DNA of 64,000 nt from an uncultured Bacilli bacterium (lineage in GTDB: Bacteria > Bacillota_I > Bacilli_A > RF39 > UBA660). The stretch is from contig CAKORX010000003.1 of assembly GCA_934101645.1 (NCBI GenBank), forward strand, positions 149,935-213,934, in the 5' to 3' direction. The first letter of the stretch is position 1, and every line of letters starts with the position of its first letter. Below, in pieces: positions 33,538 through 42,524 of the stretch. Position numbers and translations under genes: made by a program. The notes beneath the pieces were generated by a model that saw nothing but the letters and a program-made list of their open reading frames with translations, had not been told where the DNA came from and made no database searches.

Positions 33538-33783
33538 TTGGATTTTAGTAATTTAATGGAAAAAATCAATATTGCAGTTAAGGATCTTGAAATATTTGCA
33601 TGTGATATTAAATATAAAAAGAAAGGCAAATATAATTTTTTAGAGGTAACTTTAGATAAAGTTGGTGGCATTGATTTAGATGAGATTGTTAAAGCAACTC
33701 ATATAATTAATGAAGTAGTTGATAAATATTGTGATATTGAAGAAAGCTATATATTAGATATATCAAGTAAAGAAAGAGGTTAG
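33538..33783 (+). CDS. rimP: Ribosome maturation factor RimP, N-terminal domain only
   Basis: RimP helps 30S assembly. Normal length is about 150; this protein has 81 residues and only the N-terminal domain: NIAVKDLEIFACDIKYKKKG, NFLEVTLDKVGGIDLDEIVKATHIINEVVDK (usual VTIDKEGGVxLDDCxxxSRxIxxxLD) and ESYILDISSKERG, which corresponds to YxLEVSSPGxxR. The C-terminal SH3-like domain is absent; nusA starts 6 bases after the stop. The start is probably TTG at 33538 (AGAGGG 8 bases upstream); a GTG at 33529 lies in the ribosome binding site. Confidence 0.82.
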   Translation: MDFSNLMEKINIAVKDLEIFACDIKYKKKGKYNFLEVTLDKVGGIDLDEIVKATHIINEVVDKYCDIEESYILDISSKERG

Positions 33784-33788
33784 ATAAA

Positions 33789-34901
33789 ATGAATAGTAAT
33801 GAATTAATTAAAGCAATAAAGCTTGTAACTAAAGAAAAAAATATTAGTGAAGATGTTATATATGATGGACTTACTTTAGCCCTTACTACAGCATATAAGA
33901 AGAATTTTGATTCTAAAACTAATGTAATTGTTAAAATAAATCGTGAAACTGGTGAAATTAAAGTATTTTCTTATTTAGTAGTTGTACCTGAAATTGATGA
34001 AGGTTCTGTAACTATAGATGAAGAAGGAAACGAAGTAAACGTTCCACCAGAGATTAACATTGATGCTCAAATACTTTTAGAGGATGCTCAAAAAATCGAT
34101 CCAAAAGCAAAAATTGGTGACACTATTGAAAAAGAAGTTACTCCAAAAGACTTTGGACGTGTTGCTGCGGGAACTGCTAAACAAGTATTAACTCAAAAAA
34201 TTAGAGAAGCTGAAAAAGAAAGTATCATTAATGAGTTTGCAGATAAAGAAGGCGAAGTAATGGTTGGAATGGTTGCTATGGAAGACCAAAAAAATTATTA
34301 CATTGATCTTGGTAGAACTCGTGGTATGCTTCCTAAAACTGAAATTATTCCTGATGAGAAAATAGTTATGGGTTCAAATATTAAAGTATATTTAACTAAA
34401 GTTACTTTAGGAGCTAAAGGACCAGTTATTATGCTTTCAAGAAAACATTATGGTTTTGTAAAAAGATTATTTGAACAAGAAATTCCTGAAATTATAAATG
34501 GAACTATTGAAATATATGCTGTTGTTCGTGAACCTGGTATTAGATGTAAAGTTGCAGTTTATTCTACGAATGAAAGAATTGATCCAATTGGTTCATGTAT
34601 TGGTGAAAAGGGATGTAGAATTGCAGGCATTTTAAAAGAACTTGGTAATGAAAGAATTGACTTAGTTTTATATAATGAAGATCCTGCTATATTTATTAAA
34701 AATGCTATGACTCCTGCTAAAGATGCAATTGTTAATATTTTAGATGAAAAAGAAAAGAAAGCTTTAGTAATTGTAAATGATGATAATTTATCTCTTGCAA
34801 TAGGCAAAAAAGGAAGTAATATAAAACTTGCTTCTCGTCTTACACATTATTATCTTGAAATTAAAACTCTTAGAGAAGTTAACGAAGAAGGAAATAAATA
34901 A
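33789..34901 (+). CDS. nusA: Transcription factor NusA
   Basis: 370 residues: N-terminal RNAP-binding domain (ALTTAYKKNFDSKTNVIVKI), S1 domain (GEVMVGMVAMEDQKNYYIDLG, RTRGMLPKTEIIP) and two KH domains (DPIGSCIGEKGCRIAGILKELGNERIDLV and LAIGKKGSNIKLASRLT). No C-terminal acidic extension, as in other Firmicutes. It controls pausing and termination, possibly of its own operon. Overlaps ylxR by one base. Confidence 0.96.
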   Translation: MNSNELIKAIKLVTKEKNISEDVIYDGLTLALTTAYKKNFDSKTNVIVKINRETGEIKVFSYLVVVPEIDEGSVTIDEEGNEVNVPPEINIDAQILLEDAQKIDPKAKIGDTIEKEVTPKDFGRVAAGTAKQVLTQKIREAEKESIINEFADKEGEVMVGMVAMEDQKNYYIDLGRTRGMLPKTEIIPDEKIVMGSNIKVYLTKVTLGAKGPVIMLSRKHYGFVKRLFEQEIPEIINGTIEIYAVVREPGIRCKVAVYSTNERIDPIGSCIGEKGCRIAGILKELGNERIDLVLYNEDPAIFIKNAMTPAKDAIVNILDEKEKKALVIVNDDNLSLAIGKKGSNIKLASRLTHYYLEIKTLREVNEEGNK

Positions 34902-35164
34902 TGAAAAAAATACCTTTAAGAACATGTGTTGTAACTAAAGAAAAATGTGAAAAACGTGATCTTTTAAGGGTTGTAAGAACTCCTGAAAAAACTGTTATTT
35001 ATGACAAAACTGGCAAAAGTAATGGTAAAGGAGCATATTTAAAAAAAGATATTAATGTAATAAATAAAGCAAAACAAACTAAAATATTAGATAGAGTATT
35101 AGAAGTTAAAGTAGATGATAATATTTACGATGAACTATTAAAGGTGGCAAATGAGACCAACTAA
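34901..35164 (+). CDS. ylxR: YlxR/RnpM family RNA-binding protein
   Basis: 87 residues: PLRTCVVTKEKCEKRDLLRVVRTPE, then GKSNGKGAYLKKD, the DUF448 signature (RxCxxxxxxxxKxxLxRxV ... GRGAYLC). Recent work on the family links it to RNase P regulation (RnpM). It sits in the usual slot after nusA. It overlaps the dCMP deaminase gene by 14 bases, and the ribosome binding site of that gene (AAAGGTGG) is inside it. Confidence 0.9.
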   Translation: MKKIPLRTCVVTKEKCEKRDLLRVVRTPEKTVIYDKTGKSNGKGAYLKKDINVINKAKQTKILDRVLEVKVDDNIYDELLKVANETN

Positions 35165-35672
35165 AGAAGAATATTATATGGCAATTGCTGAACTAGCTTC
35201 AATGAGAAGTACATGTCTTTCAAGAAAAGTTGGTGCAGTGGTTGTAAAAGATGATAATCCGATTAGTTTTGGATTTAATGGACCTGCAAGAGGAGTTACT
35301 CATTGTGAAGATTTAGGTGGATGCCGAAGAAGAGCAATGGATGATTATGCTTCAGGAAAATATTTAGAATTATGTCCTGCCTCTCATGCTGAGCAAAATG
35401 CTATTGCTTTTGCAGCAAGACATGGTATATCAACTGTTGGAGCAACAATTTATGTAAATACATTTCCATGTAAAGATTGTATGAATTCAATTATCAATAG
35501 TGGAATTAAAAAAGTTGTCTTTAATAGCTCTTATGATGCAAATTTATCAAAGGAAATTGTAAGTAGTGTTGATATAGAGGTTGTGAAATATGAAGGTAGA
35601 ACACTTCAAGAATTATTAATTGAAACTGGCTATATTAAAATGCCTGGTGAAGAAAGTGAAAGAAAAAGATAA
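35151..35672 (+). CDS. dCMP deaminase (ComEB-like)
   Basis: 173 residues. Zinc deaminase motif: SHAEQNAIAFAARHG (HAE) and TFPCKDCMNSIINSG (PCxxC); N-terminal ASMRSTCLSRKVGAVVV and GFNGPARGVTHC are typical of dCMP deaminases. Product dUMP is the substrate of the ThyX encoded at 15.7 kb. In most Firmicutes this position holds ylxQ (an L7Ae-like protein); here the deaminase is inserted between ylxR and infB. Confidence 0.9.
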   Translation: MRPTKEEYYMAIAELASMRSTCLSRKVGAVVVKDDNPISFGFNGPARGVTHCEDLGGCRRRAMDDYASGKYLELCPASHAEQNAIAFAARHGISTVGATIYVNTFPCKDCMNSIINSGIKKVVFNSSYDANLSKEIVSSVDIEVVKYEGRTLQELLIETGYIKMPGEESERKR

Positions 35673-35694
35673 ATAAAAGAAAGGATGGTTAACC

Positions 35695-37803
35695 ATGAAT
35701 ATTAAAGATTATGCAAAGGATGTAGGCTTATCAGTTGCGGAAGTACTTAGAAGGTGTAGTGAGTTAGGTATTAAAGCAGATAGTAATAGCGTATTATCTG
35801 ATGATGATATCATCATGATTGATAACACTATTAATTTAATTAGTACTAATAAAGAAACTACATATGAGGAAGAAGATCAAATTGATGATGTTGTTGAAAA
35901 AGTACTTCAAAGTGAAAACATTGATAAAACAAATTCACTTAATTTAACTAATAAACAAAAACTTAAAAAGAAAGATAGTAAAGATAGTAGTGAATTTAAA
36001 AGTTTAAAAAAACAAATGTATAAAAATAAGTCTAAACTTATGAGTAATAGTAAAGAAGATAATATTGTTATTTATGAAAATAATATGACTGTTAGCGATT
36101 TTGCTAATGCATTAGGCATATCTGCTAACGATATTATTAAAAAGCTTATGAGTTTAGGTTTAATGCTATCAATTAATGCTCCAATTGATTTTGAAAATGC
36201 TGAAATCGTAGCTCTTGATTATAATAAAACTTTAAAGAAGAAAGAAAGTCAGGATATTACAGATTTTGATAATTATGAGGTAGTAGATAATCCCGAAGAT
36301 TTAAAAGAAAGACCTGCAATTGTAACAATTATGGGTCATGTAGATCATGGTAAAACTACTTTACTTGATTATATAAGAAATAGTAATATTGCCTCTGGAG
36401 AAGCTGGAGGAATAACACAAGCAATTGGTGCTTATCAGACTGAAAAGGATGGTCATAAAATTACATTTATTGATACTCCAGGTCATGCTGCATTTACTCA
36501 AATGCGTGCAAGAGGAGCAAGTGTTACTGATATTGTAATTATTATTGTTGGTGCAGATGATGGTGTAATGCCTCAAACTAAAGAAGCAATTGATCACGCA
36601 AAAAGTGCTGGTGTACCAATTATTGTTGCAGTAAATAAAATAGATAAACCAGATGCAAATATTGAAAGAGTTTATACAGAAATGACTGAAGAAGGAATAA
36701 CACCTGAAAGTTGGGGTGGCGATTATCCATTTATTAATATTTCTGCGAAGACTGGCGAAGGTGTTGATAAACTTCTTGAAACAATACTTGCTATTGCTGA
36801 AGTAAGAGAATTAAAGGCTAATCCATCAAGATATGCTCTTGGTGCTGTTATTGAAGAAAAACTTGATAAAAATGTTGGTGGTATTGCATCATTTTTAATT
36901 TTAAATGGTACTCTTCGTTTAGGAGATCCAGTTGTAGTAGGTACTACTTTTGGAAAAATTAGAACAATGAAAAATGATCGTGGAGAAAGCATTGTTGAAG
37001 CTGGTCCTTCAACTCCAGTAGAAATTACCGGACTTAATGATACTCCTAAAGCTGGCGATAAATTTATGGCTTTTGAAACTATTGAAGAAGCTAAAAATGT
37101 TGCTATAAAAAGAAAAAATATTGAAAAAGAAAAGAGCAATGTAAAAAGAAATCTTTCTTTAGATGAACTTTTTGATAGCATTAATGCTGGTCAAAAAGAA
37201 ATTGCTGTTGTTTTAAAAACTGATGTAAGAGGTAGTGAAGAAGCAGTTAAAAATGCTCTTGAAAATATTAAAGTTGAAGATGTTAAAGTGAAAGTTATCC
37301 GTAGTGGTATTGGACCAATATCTGAAAGTGATGTAGTTTTAGCAAGTGCAAGTAAAGCTATAGTTATTGGCTTTAATGTTGTTGCATCTAACGATGCTAA
37401 AGTTATGGCTAAAGAATATGGAATTGAAATAAGACTTTATACAATAATTTATAAATTAGTAGAAGATGTTGAAGCTGCCTTAACTGGAATGCTTGATCCT
37501 AAATTCGAAGAAAAAATTATTGGAACTGCCGAAGTAAGACAAATATTTAAATTTTCTAAGGTTGGTAATATCGCAGGAACTTATATAACTGATGGAATTG
37601 TAAAAAATAATGCTAATGTTAGAGTTATTCGTGATGGTAGAGTTTTAACTGAAACAAAAATTGCCTCAATTCAAAGAGGAAAAGATCAAGCTAAGGAAGT
37701 TAAAAAAGGCTTTGAATGTGGTATTACTCTTGAAAAATACGATGACTTTAAAGAAAATGATATTTTCGAAGTATATGTAATGGAGGAAGTAAAACGTGCC
37801 TAG
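35695..37803 (+). CDS. infB: Translation initiation factor IF-2
   Basis: 702 residues. Two IF2_N motifs are visible (MNIKDYAKDVGLSVAEVLRR near 1 and MTVSDFANALGISANDIIKK near 130), then the G domain: GHVDHGKTTLLDYIR (G1), DTPGHAAFTQMRARGA (G3), AVNKIDKP (G4) and ISAKTGEG (G5). The C-terminal domains 2-4 end in FKENDIFEVYVMEEVKR. It brings fMet-tRNA to the 30S subunit. Overlaps rbfA by 8 bases. Confidence 0.97.
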   Translation: MNIKDYAKDVGLSVAEVLRRCSELGIKADSNSVLSDDDIIMIDNTINLISTNKETTYEEEDQIDDVVEKVLQSENIDKTNSLNLTNKQKLKKKDSKDSSEFKSLKKQMYKNKSKLMSNSKEDNIVIYENNMTVSDFANALGISANDIIKKLMSLGLMLSINAPIDFENAEIVALDYNKTLKKKESQDITDFDNYEVVDNPEDLKERPAIVTIMGHVDHGKTTLLDYIRNSNIASGEAGGITQAIGAYQTEKDGHKITFIDTPGHAAFTQMRARGASVTDIVIIIVGADDGVMPQTKEAIDHAKSAGVPIIVAVNKIDKPDANIERVYTEMTEEGITPESWGGDYPFINISAKTGEGVDKLLETILAIAEVRELKANPSRYALGAVIEEKLDKNVGGIASFLILNGTLRLGDPVVVGTTFGKIRTMKNDRGESIVEAGPSTPVEITGLNDTPKAGDKFMAFETIEEAKNVAIKRKNIEKEKSNVKRNLSLDELFDSINAGQKEIAVVLKTDVRGSEEAVKNALENIKVEDVKVKVIRSGIGPISESDVVLASASKAIVIGFNVVASNDAKVMAKEYGIEIRLYTIIYKLVEDVEAALTGMLDPKFEEKIIGTAEVRQIFKFSKVGNIAGTYITDGIVKNNANVRVIRDGRVLTETKIASIQRGKDQAKEVKKGFECGITLEKYDDFKENDIFEVYVMEEVKRA

Positions 37804-38143
37804 TTTAAATGTAAAAAGAGTTGAAAGTGATATTGAAAAATATATTCCAATTATATTACAAAGAGAATGTCATGATGAACTTTTAAAAACTGTTACAATT
37901 ACTGGATGCAAACTTGCAAAAGACTTTAGTTTTTGTAAAGTATATTTTACTTCTTTATCTGATTTAGATAAAAAACAAATTGAAAAAGAAGTTAATGAAG
38001 CAAGTCCATTTATAAGAGGAAAACTTGCATCCTTAATTGAAGCAAGAAATATTCCATTTTTAAAATTTATTTACGATGAGTCAATTGAATATGGAAATAA
38101 AATTGATGATATAATAAAACAAATTCATAGTAAAGAAAACTAA
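37796..38143 (+). CDS. rbfA: Ribosome-binding factor A
   Basis: 115 residues: RVESDIEKYIPIILQRECHDELL, then VTITGCKLAKDFSFCKVYFTSL and the KH-like end SPFIRGKLASLIEARNIPFLKFIYDESIEYG. A 30S maturation factor for the 16S 5' end. Start codon GTG or an ATG-less start at 37796 within infB (sequence CGTGCC...), preceded by GGAGG. Position after infB is standard. Confidence 0.92.
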   Translation: MPSLNVKRVESDIEKYIPIILQRECHDELLKTVTITGCKLAKDFSFCKVYFTSLSDLDKKQIEKEVNEASPFIRGKLASLIEARNIPFLKFIYDESIEYGNKIDDIIKQIHSKEN

Positions 38144-38161
38144 CTTTTTCATGGGGGTTAT

Positions 38162-38764
38162 ATGGTTATTGGAAAAAGTAATGTAAATCGAAGAATATTA
38201 CGTCAAGTATGTACTATTGCTTATGATTATAGTTCATATTTTTGTAAAACAAATTTACTTGCACGTATTTCTCAAAAAGAGATGCTGTATGAAAAGGATA
38301 ATTATGTACTAAAAAAATTAGATCCTAATTATCTTTTTGTTTGTGATATGAAAAGAAAATTAAGTGAAGGTGAACTTGTTGCTCTTTTTGCTGATAGTGG
38401 AAGAATTATTGCATTTACTATATTTTCTTATGAAGATGGAATATTATCTATGTCTGATATCATGGTAAGAAATTTTGAGGGTTTCGAAGAAAAATCCAAT
38501 TCCGTTTTGAGAAATATTTATAATTTATTTTTAAATTACGCTTGTGATGAAGCTTTATGTATGAGTCCATCGATTATAGATACAGATTTTACTTATCTAA
38601 CTGATACATTGGAAAGTACTTTATTTCTTGCTGATTTTGAATATGACGAAACAATTTATAGAAAAATTTTAATTGATAGATTAGAAAATTTAGGCGAAAA
38701 AGAAAGGAAGGGCATTATTTTTATAGATGGTTATGGAAGGAATCGTATTAATAAACAAAGATAA
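38162..38764 (+). CDS. Protein of unknown function between rbfA and truB
   Basis: 200 residues, soluble, slightly acidic, starting MVIGKSNVNRRILRQVCTIAYDYSSYF. No family recognised. Features: a Cys/Tyr-rich N-terminus, a middle beta part (NYLFVCDMKRKLSEGELVAL, GRIIAFTIFSYEDG) that has a weak look of a GNAT or PAS fold, and a Lys/Arg-rich tail. Good ribosome binding site (GGGGG) and overlap of 32-38 bases with truB show that it is part of the translation operon. It could be a lineage-specific rRNA or translation factor, but that is only from context. Confidence 0.65.
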   Translation: MVIGKSNVNRRILRQVCTIAYDYSSYFCKTNLLARISQKEMLYEKDNYVLKKLDPNYLFVCDMKRKLSEGELVALFADSGRIIAFTIFSYEDGILSMSDIMVRNFEGFEEKSNSVLRNIYNLFLNYACDEALCMSPSIIDTDFTYLTDTLESTLFLADFEYDETIYRKILIDRLENLGEKERKGIIFIDGYGRNRINKQR

Positions 38765-39572
38765 AAATAAAACAAGTAGAGATATAGTTAATGAATTAAC
38801 TCATATTTTTGGTACAAAAAAAATTGGCCATACAGGAACTTTAGATCCTATCGCTACAGGTGTTTTAGTGGTATGTATAGGAAAATATACAAAACTTGTT
38901 AATACTTTAGTAAGTCTTAAAAAAGAGTATATTGCTACGATTAAACTTGGTATTAAAACAGATACCTTAGATATTACAGGAAATGTTTTAGAAAAGCGTG
39001 AATGTAAGGTAGAAAAAGAAAAACTTTTAAATGAACTTAAATCATTAATCGGAGAGTTTAAACAAACTGTACCAATTTATTCTGCGAAAAAAGTTAATGG
39101 TAAAAAATTATATGAATATGCAAGAAATAATGAAAGTGTTGTGCTTCCTGAAAATATAGTTAATATTTATAATTTGGAACTTTTAGAGTATAAAAATGAT
39201 GAAATAAAAATAAAATGTAATGTATCAAAGGGTACATATATAAGAAGCTTGATTCAAAAAATTTGTGATGATTTAAATATTATTGGTACTATGAGTGATT
39301 TAGTTAGAACTAAACAAGGTATTTATGATATAAGCGAAAGTTATACTATTGAAGAAATAAAAAATGGTAACTTTAAAATTTTAAAAGCAAAAGATATTTT
39401 AGACTATAAAAATTATAATTTAACTGACGAAGAGTATCAAAGAGTAAAAAATGGTAATCATATAAAAGTTAATCTTAATGATGAAAATTTAATATTATTA
39501 TATGATAATAAAGAAGTAGCTATTTACAAAAAAAAGGATGATATTTACATTCCTAGTATTATGTTAATTTAA
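38733..39572 (+). CDS. truB: tRNA pseudouridine(55) synthase TruB
   Basis: Makes the T-loop pseudouridine of tRNAs. About 279 residues: MEGIVLINKDKNKTSRDIV, the catalytic Asp in GHTGTLDPIATGVLVV, YSAKKVNGKKLYEYAR, the KGTYIRSLIQKICDDL motif and a C-terminal PUA-like part. I start at the second ATG, 38733, because MEGIVLINK matches the family start; 38727 is in frame. No clear ribosome binding site, so it depends on coupling to the upstream gene. Confidence 0.94.
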   Translation: MEGIVLINKDKNKTSRDIVNELTHIFGTKKIGHTGTLDPIATGVLVVCIGKYTKLVNTLVSLKKEYIATIKLGIKTDTLDITGNVLEKRECKVEKEKLLNELKSLIGEFKQTVPIYSAKKVNGKKLYEYARNNESVVLPENIVNIYNLELLEYKNDEIKIKCNVSKGTYIRSLIQKICDDLNIIGTMSDLVRTKQGIYDISESYTIEEIKNGNFKILKAKDILDYKNYNLTDEEYQRVKNGNHIKVNLNDENLILLYDNKEVAIYKKKDDIYIPSIMLI

Positions 39573-39630
39573 AATATTGCAATTTAATTTTTAACATGTT
39601 AAAATTAAAGAGAATAAAGAGGTGTTTATA

Positions 39631-40515
39631 GTGAAAGACTTTATTATAAATTTATACGCAAATAAGTATTTTCCTATTTATTTAGGAGTAGTAATTGTTG
39701 TTTTACTTATTGCGTTTTTTGTTGTCTTCTTTTTAGGTAAAAAGGACCAAAAGAAAATCGAAGAAACTCAAAGATTAAATGCTGAAGCAATTAAAAAGGC
39801 AAGTGAAAATGGTAGTGCTACTGTAAATAGTGCTCCGGTTAAAGAAACTATTCCGGTAGCTGAAAAACCAATTACTCCAGCACCTCAAGTTAAACCTGCT
39901 GCACTTCCTAATGCTCCAGTGCAGCCTAGTCCAGTTACTAAAGTAGTTCAAAATGCTCCAGTAACACCAGCGCCTATGCCAAAAACTGAGCAAGATCCAA
40001 AGATTACTCCAAGTATGCCAACAGTAAATCCTGTGAAAATAAATGAAGTAAAACCAGCTCCAGTAGTAAATGAAACTATAAATAATATTCAGAAAAGTGC
40101 TCCTATAGTGGAACCTACTAAAGTTGAATCTATTAAACCTGCACCAGTACAAAAAGAAATAAAACCGATAATTTCTGAAACAATTAAAATAAATGAGATT
40201 CCAAAAACTGAAAATAAAATATCTAATGAGGAAACATACCATGTTAAAGAAGTAGATAAATTTAAAAGCCTTGCTTCTTCAATTGATAAAGACTTAACTG
40301 AACTTGAAAATATGAAACAAAATACGAATAATATTCCTAATAATGAAGTAGCAAATAATATTACTAATACAAAAGTTGTTAATAATATTTATAGCTCTGT
40401 GTATGTTCCTAAAAAAGAAGAACCTATTAAAGAAGAAAAAACTATGGAAGATGATGATTTTGATTTTGAAGAAACAATGAATATTGAACTTCCTAAATTA
40501 AAGGATGATAAATAA
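39631..40515 (+). CDS. Membrane-anchored proline-rich protein of unknown function
   Basis: 294 residues from the GTG at 39631 (AAAGAGGTG 7-8 bases upstream). One span (FPIYLGVVIVVLLIAFFVVFFLG) near the N-terminus, then KKDQKKIEETQRLNAEAIKKA and a low-complexity Pro/Ala/Val/Lys/Thr stretch (APVQPSPVTKVVQNAP and similar) to about 190, a predicted helix (FKSLASSIDKDLTELENMKQ) and a strongly acidic end (EDDDFDFEETMNIELPKLKDD). Such proteins are often cytoplasmic-facing scaffolds of the divisome or the cell envelope; no function can be assigned. Its own terminator follows. Confidence 0.65.
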   Translation: MKDFIINLYANKYFPIYLGVVIVVLLIAFFVVFFLGKKDQKKIEETQRLNAEAIKKASENGSATVNSAPVKETIPVAEKPITPAPQVKPAALPNAPVQPSPVTKVVQNAPVTPAPMPKTEQDPKITPSMPTVNPVKINEVKPAPVVNETINNIQKSAPIVEPTKVESIKPAPVQKEIKPIISETIKINEIPKTENKISNEETYHVKEVDKFKSLASSIDKDLTELENMKQNTNNIPNNEVANNITNTKVVNNIYSSVYVPKKEEPIKEEKTMEDDDFDFEETMNIELPKLKDDK

Positions 40516-40516
40516 T

Positions 40517-40540
40517 GTACCTAAAAGGTACTTTTTATTT
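40517..40540 (+). terminator. Terminator after the proline-rich protein gene
   Basis: GTACCT/AGGTAC stem (40517-40522 with 40526-40531), AAA loop, then TTTTTATTT. Confidence 0.75.
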
Positions 40541-40617
40541 GACATAGAAAAGTAAATATGTGTCAACTATCATTGCCAAAAGTTTATTTTTTCATTATAA
40601 TATTTTAAGGTGATGGT

Positions 40618-42522
40618 ATGGCTAAATATGATGAATCATCTATAAAAATTCTTGAAGGACTTGAAGCCGTTAGAAAAAGACCTGGTATGTACATTGGGTC
40701 AACAGATAAACGTGGGCTTCATCATTTAGTTTGGGAAATTGTTGATAATGCAATAGATGAAGTTATAAATGGATATGGCAATTATATAAAAATAATAATT
40801 AACAAGGATAACTCAATTACTGTAGCGGATAATGGGCGTGGTGTTCCTATTGGTATGCATGCGTCTGGTAAAAGTACTCCAGAGGTTATTTATACAATAC
40901 TTCATGCAGGAGGAAAATTTACCGAAGATGGTTACAAAGTTTCCGGAGGACTTCATGGTGTTGGTGCTTCAGTTGTTAATGCTTTAAGTAAGCAAATGAC
41001 TGTTGTTATTTATCGTGATGGCAAAATAAGTCAAATTGATTTTGAAAATGGAGGAAAAGTAAAAAATTCTTTAAGAACTATCGGAGAAAGTAAAAAAACT
41101 GGTACTATTGTTAAATTTAAACCAGATGATGAAATATTTAAAAATCTTCAGTTTTCATATACAACAATATGTGAAAGAATGCAAGAAAGTGCATTTTTGC
41201 TTCCAGGTCTAACTATCGAAGTGATCGATGAAGCTGATGAGAAAGAAGTTAAATATCATTATGATAATGGACTTACAAGTTTCGTAGAATATATTAATGA
41301 AGATAAAACACCACTTCATAAAGTTATTAATTATAATGGCGTGAAAGGTGGAATTGATGTAAATATTGCTCTTCAGTATACTGATACATATCAAGAAACA
41401 ATTTTGTCATTTGTTAATAATGTTAAAACTAGTGATGGAGGAAGCCATGAAGTAGGTTTTAAAACGGGTATAACTAAGGCATTTAATGATTATGCCAAAA
41501 ATAATGGTATTTTCAAAGGCAAAGACTATTCTCTTGATGGTGCTGACGTTAGAGAAGGTTTAACAGCTGTAATAAGTTTAAAAATTCCTGAAGAATTACT
41601 CCAATTCGAAGGACAAACGAAAGGAAAACTTGGAACTCCTGAAGCAAGAAGTATTACTGAAAGTATAACTTATGATAGTTTAAAATTTTATCTTGAGGAA
41701 AATAAAGAAGTAGCCTTAAATATTTTAGAAAAAGCTATGAAAAGTAAAACCGCAAGAGAGGCTGCTAGAAAAGCAAGAGAAGAAGCTAGAAATGGCAAAA
41801 ACAAAAATAAGATAGAAAAAAATTTATCTGGTAAACTTGCTCCGGCACAAAGTAAAAATCCTAAAATTAATGAATTATTTTTAGTAGAAGGAAATTCAGC
41901 TGGTGGTAGTGCAAAAGGTGGAAGAGACCGTAAATTTCAAGCAATTTTACCTTTAAGAGGTAAGGTTATTAATGCTGATAAAGCCGCAAGCGAAGAACTT
42001 TTCAAAAATGAAGAAATTAATACTTTAATATATACAATTGGAGCTGGCTATGGTCAAAATTTTGATATAACAGAATCAAATTATGATAAAGTAATTATAA
42101 TGACCGATGCCGATGTCGATGGAGCTCATATTCAAATACTTCTTTTAACGTTTTTCTATCGTTATATGAGACCGCTTATAGAAACTGGCCATTTATATAT
42201 AGCAATGCCACCGTTATATAAACTTGATTATAGTAAAAAAAGATTTTATGCTTATACCGATGAAGAATTAAATGAAATAAAAAGAGAAAATTCTGGTAAA
42301 TACTCTATTCAAAGATATAAAGGTTTAGGTGAAATGAATCCAGAACAACTTTGGGAAACCACTATGAATCCTGAAACAAGAATGCTTATTAGAGTAAATA
42401 TTACTGATGCTGCTTTAGCAGAAAAAAGAGTAAGTACACTTATGGGAGATAAAGTTGAACCAAGAAAAGAATGGATTAATGAAAATGTTGTATTTACTAT
42501 GGAAGATGATTATAGGGGATAA
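40618..42522 (+). CDS. parE: DNA topoisomerase IV subunit B
   Basis: 634-residue ATPase subunit. GHKL motifs: EIVDNAIDE, DNGRGVPIG and YKVSGGLHGVGASVVNALS; TOPRIM: LVEGNSAGGSAKGGRDRKFQ and DADVDGAHI. The short C-terminal region and the partner parC directly downstream favour ParE over GyrB. AAGGTGATGGT precedes the ATG. A TTGACA...TGTCAA dyad lies upstream at 40539-40566. Confidence 0.92.
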   Translation: MAKYDESSIKILEGLEAVRKRPGMYIGSTDKRGLHHLVWEIVDNAIDEVINGYGNYIKIIINKDNSITVADNGRGVPIGMHASGKSTPEVIYTILHAGGKFTEDGYKVSGGLHGVGASVVNALSKQMTVVIYRDGKISQIDFENGGKVKNSLRTIGESKKTGTIVKFKPDDEIFKNLQFSYTTICERMQESAFLLPGLTIEVIDEADEKEVKYHYDNGLTSFVEYINEDKTPLHKVINYNGVKGGIDVNIALQYTDTYQETILSFVNNVKTSDGGSHEVGFKTGITKAFNDYAKNNGIFKGKDYSLDGADVREGLTAVISLKIPEELLQFEGQTKGKLGTPEARSITESITYDSLKFYLEENKEVALNILEKAMKSKTAREAARKAREEARNGKNKNKIEKNLSGKLAPAQSKNPKINELFLVEGNSAGGSAKGGRDRKFQAILPLRGKVINADKAASEELFKNEEINTLIYTIGAGYGQNFDITESNYDKVIIMTDADVDGAHIQILLLTFFYRYMRPLIETGHLYIAMPPLYKLDYSKKRFYAYTDEELNEIKRENSGKYSIQRYKGLGEMNPEQLWETTMNPETRMLIRVNITDAALAEKRVSTLMGDKVEPRKEWINENVVFTMEDDYRG

Positions 42523-42524
42523 TT

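Noticed and set aside
36361..37181. Open frames on the minus strand inside infB (36361-36597, 36723-37181)
   Set aside because: They are antisense shadows of a strongly conserved gene, with no ribosome binding site and unnatural composition.
39775..40242. 155-codon minus-strand frame inside the proline-rich protein gene
   Set aside because: Its Trp/Phe/Arg-rich product is what the reverse complement of Pro/Ala/Lys codons gives; not a gene.
40539..40566. TTGACA ... TGTCAA dyad before parE as a strong operator
   Set aside because: Only the outer six bases pair and the left arm equals a -35 box; chance is likely in such AT-rich DNA. Kept only as a note under parE.
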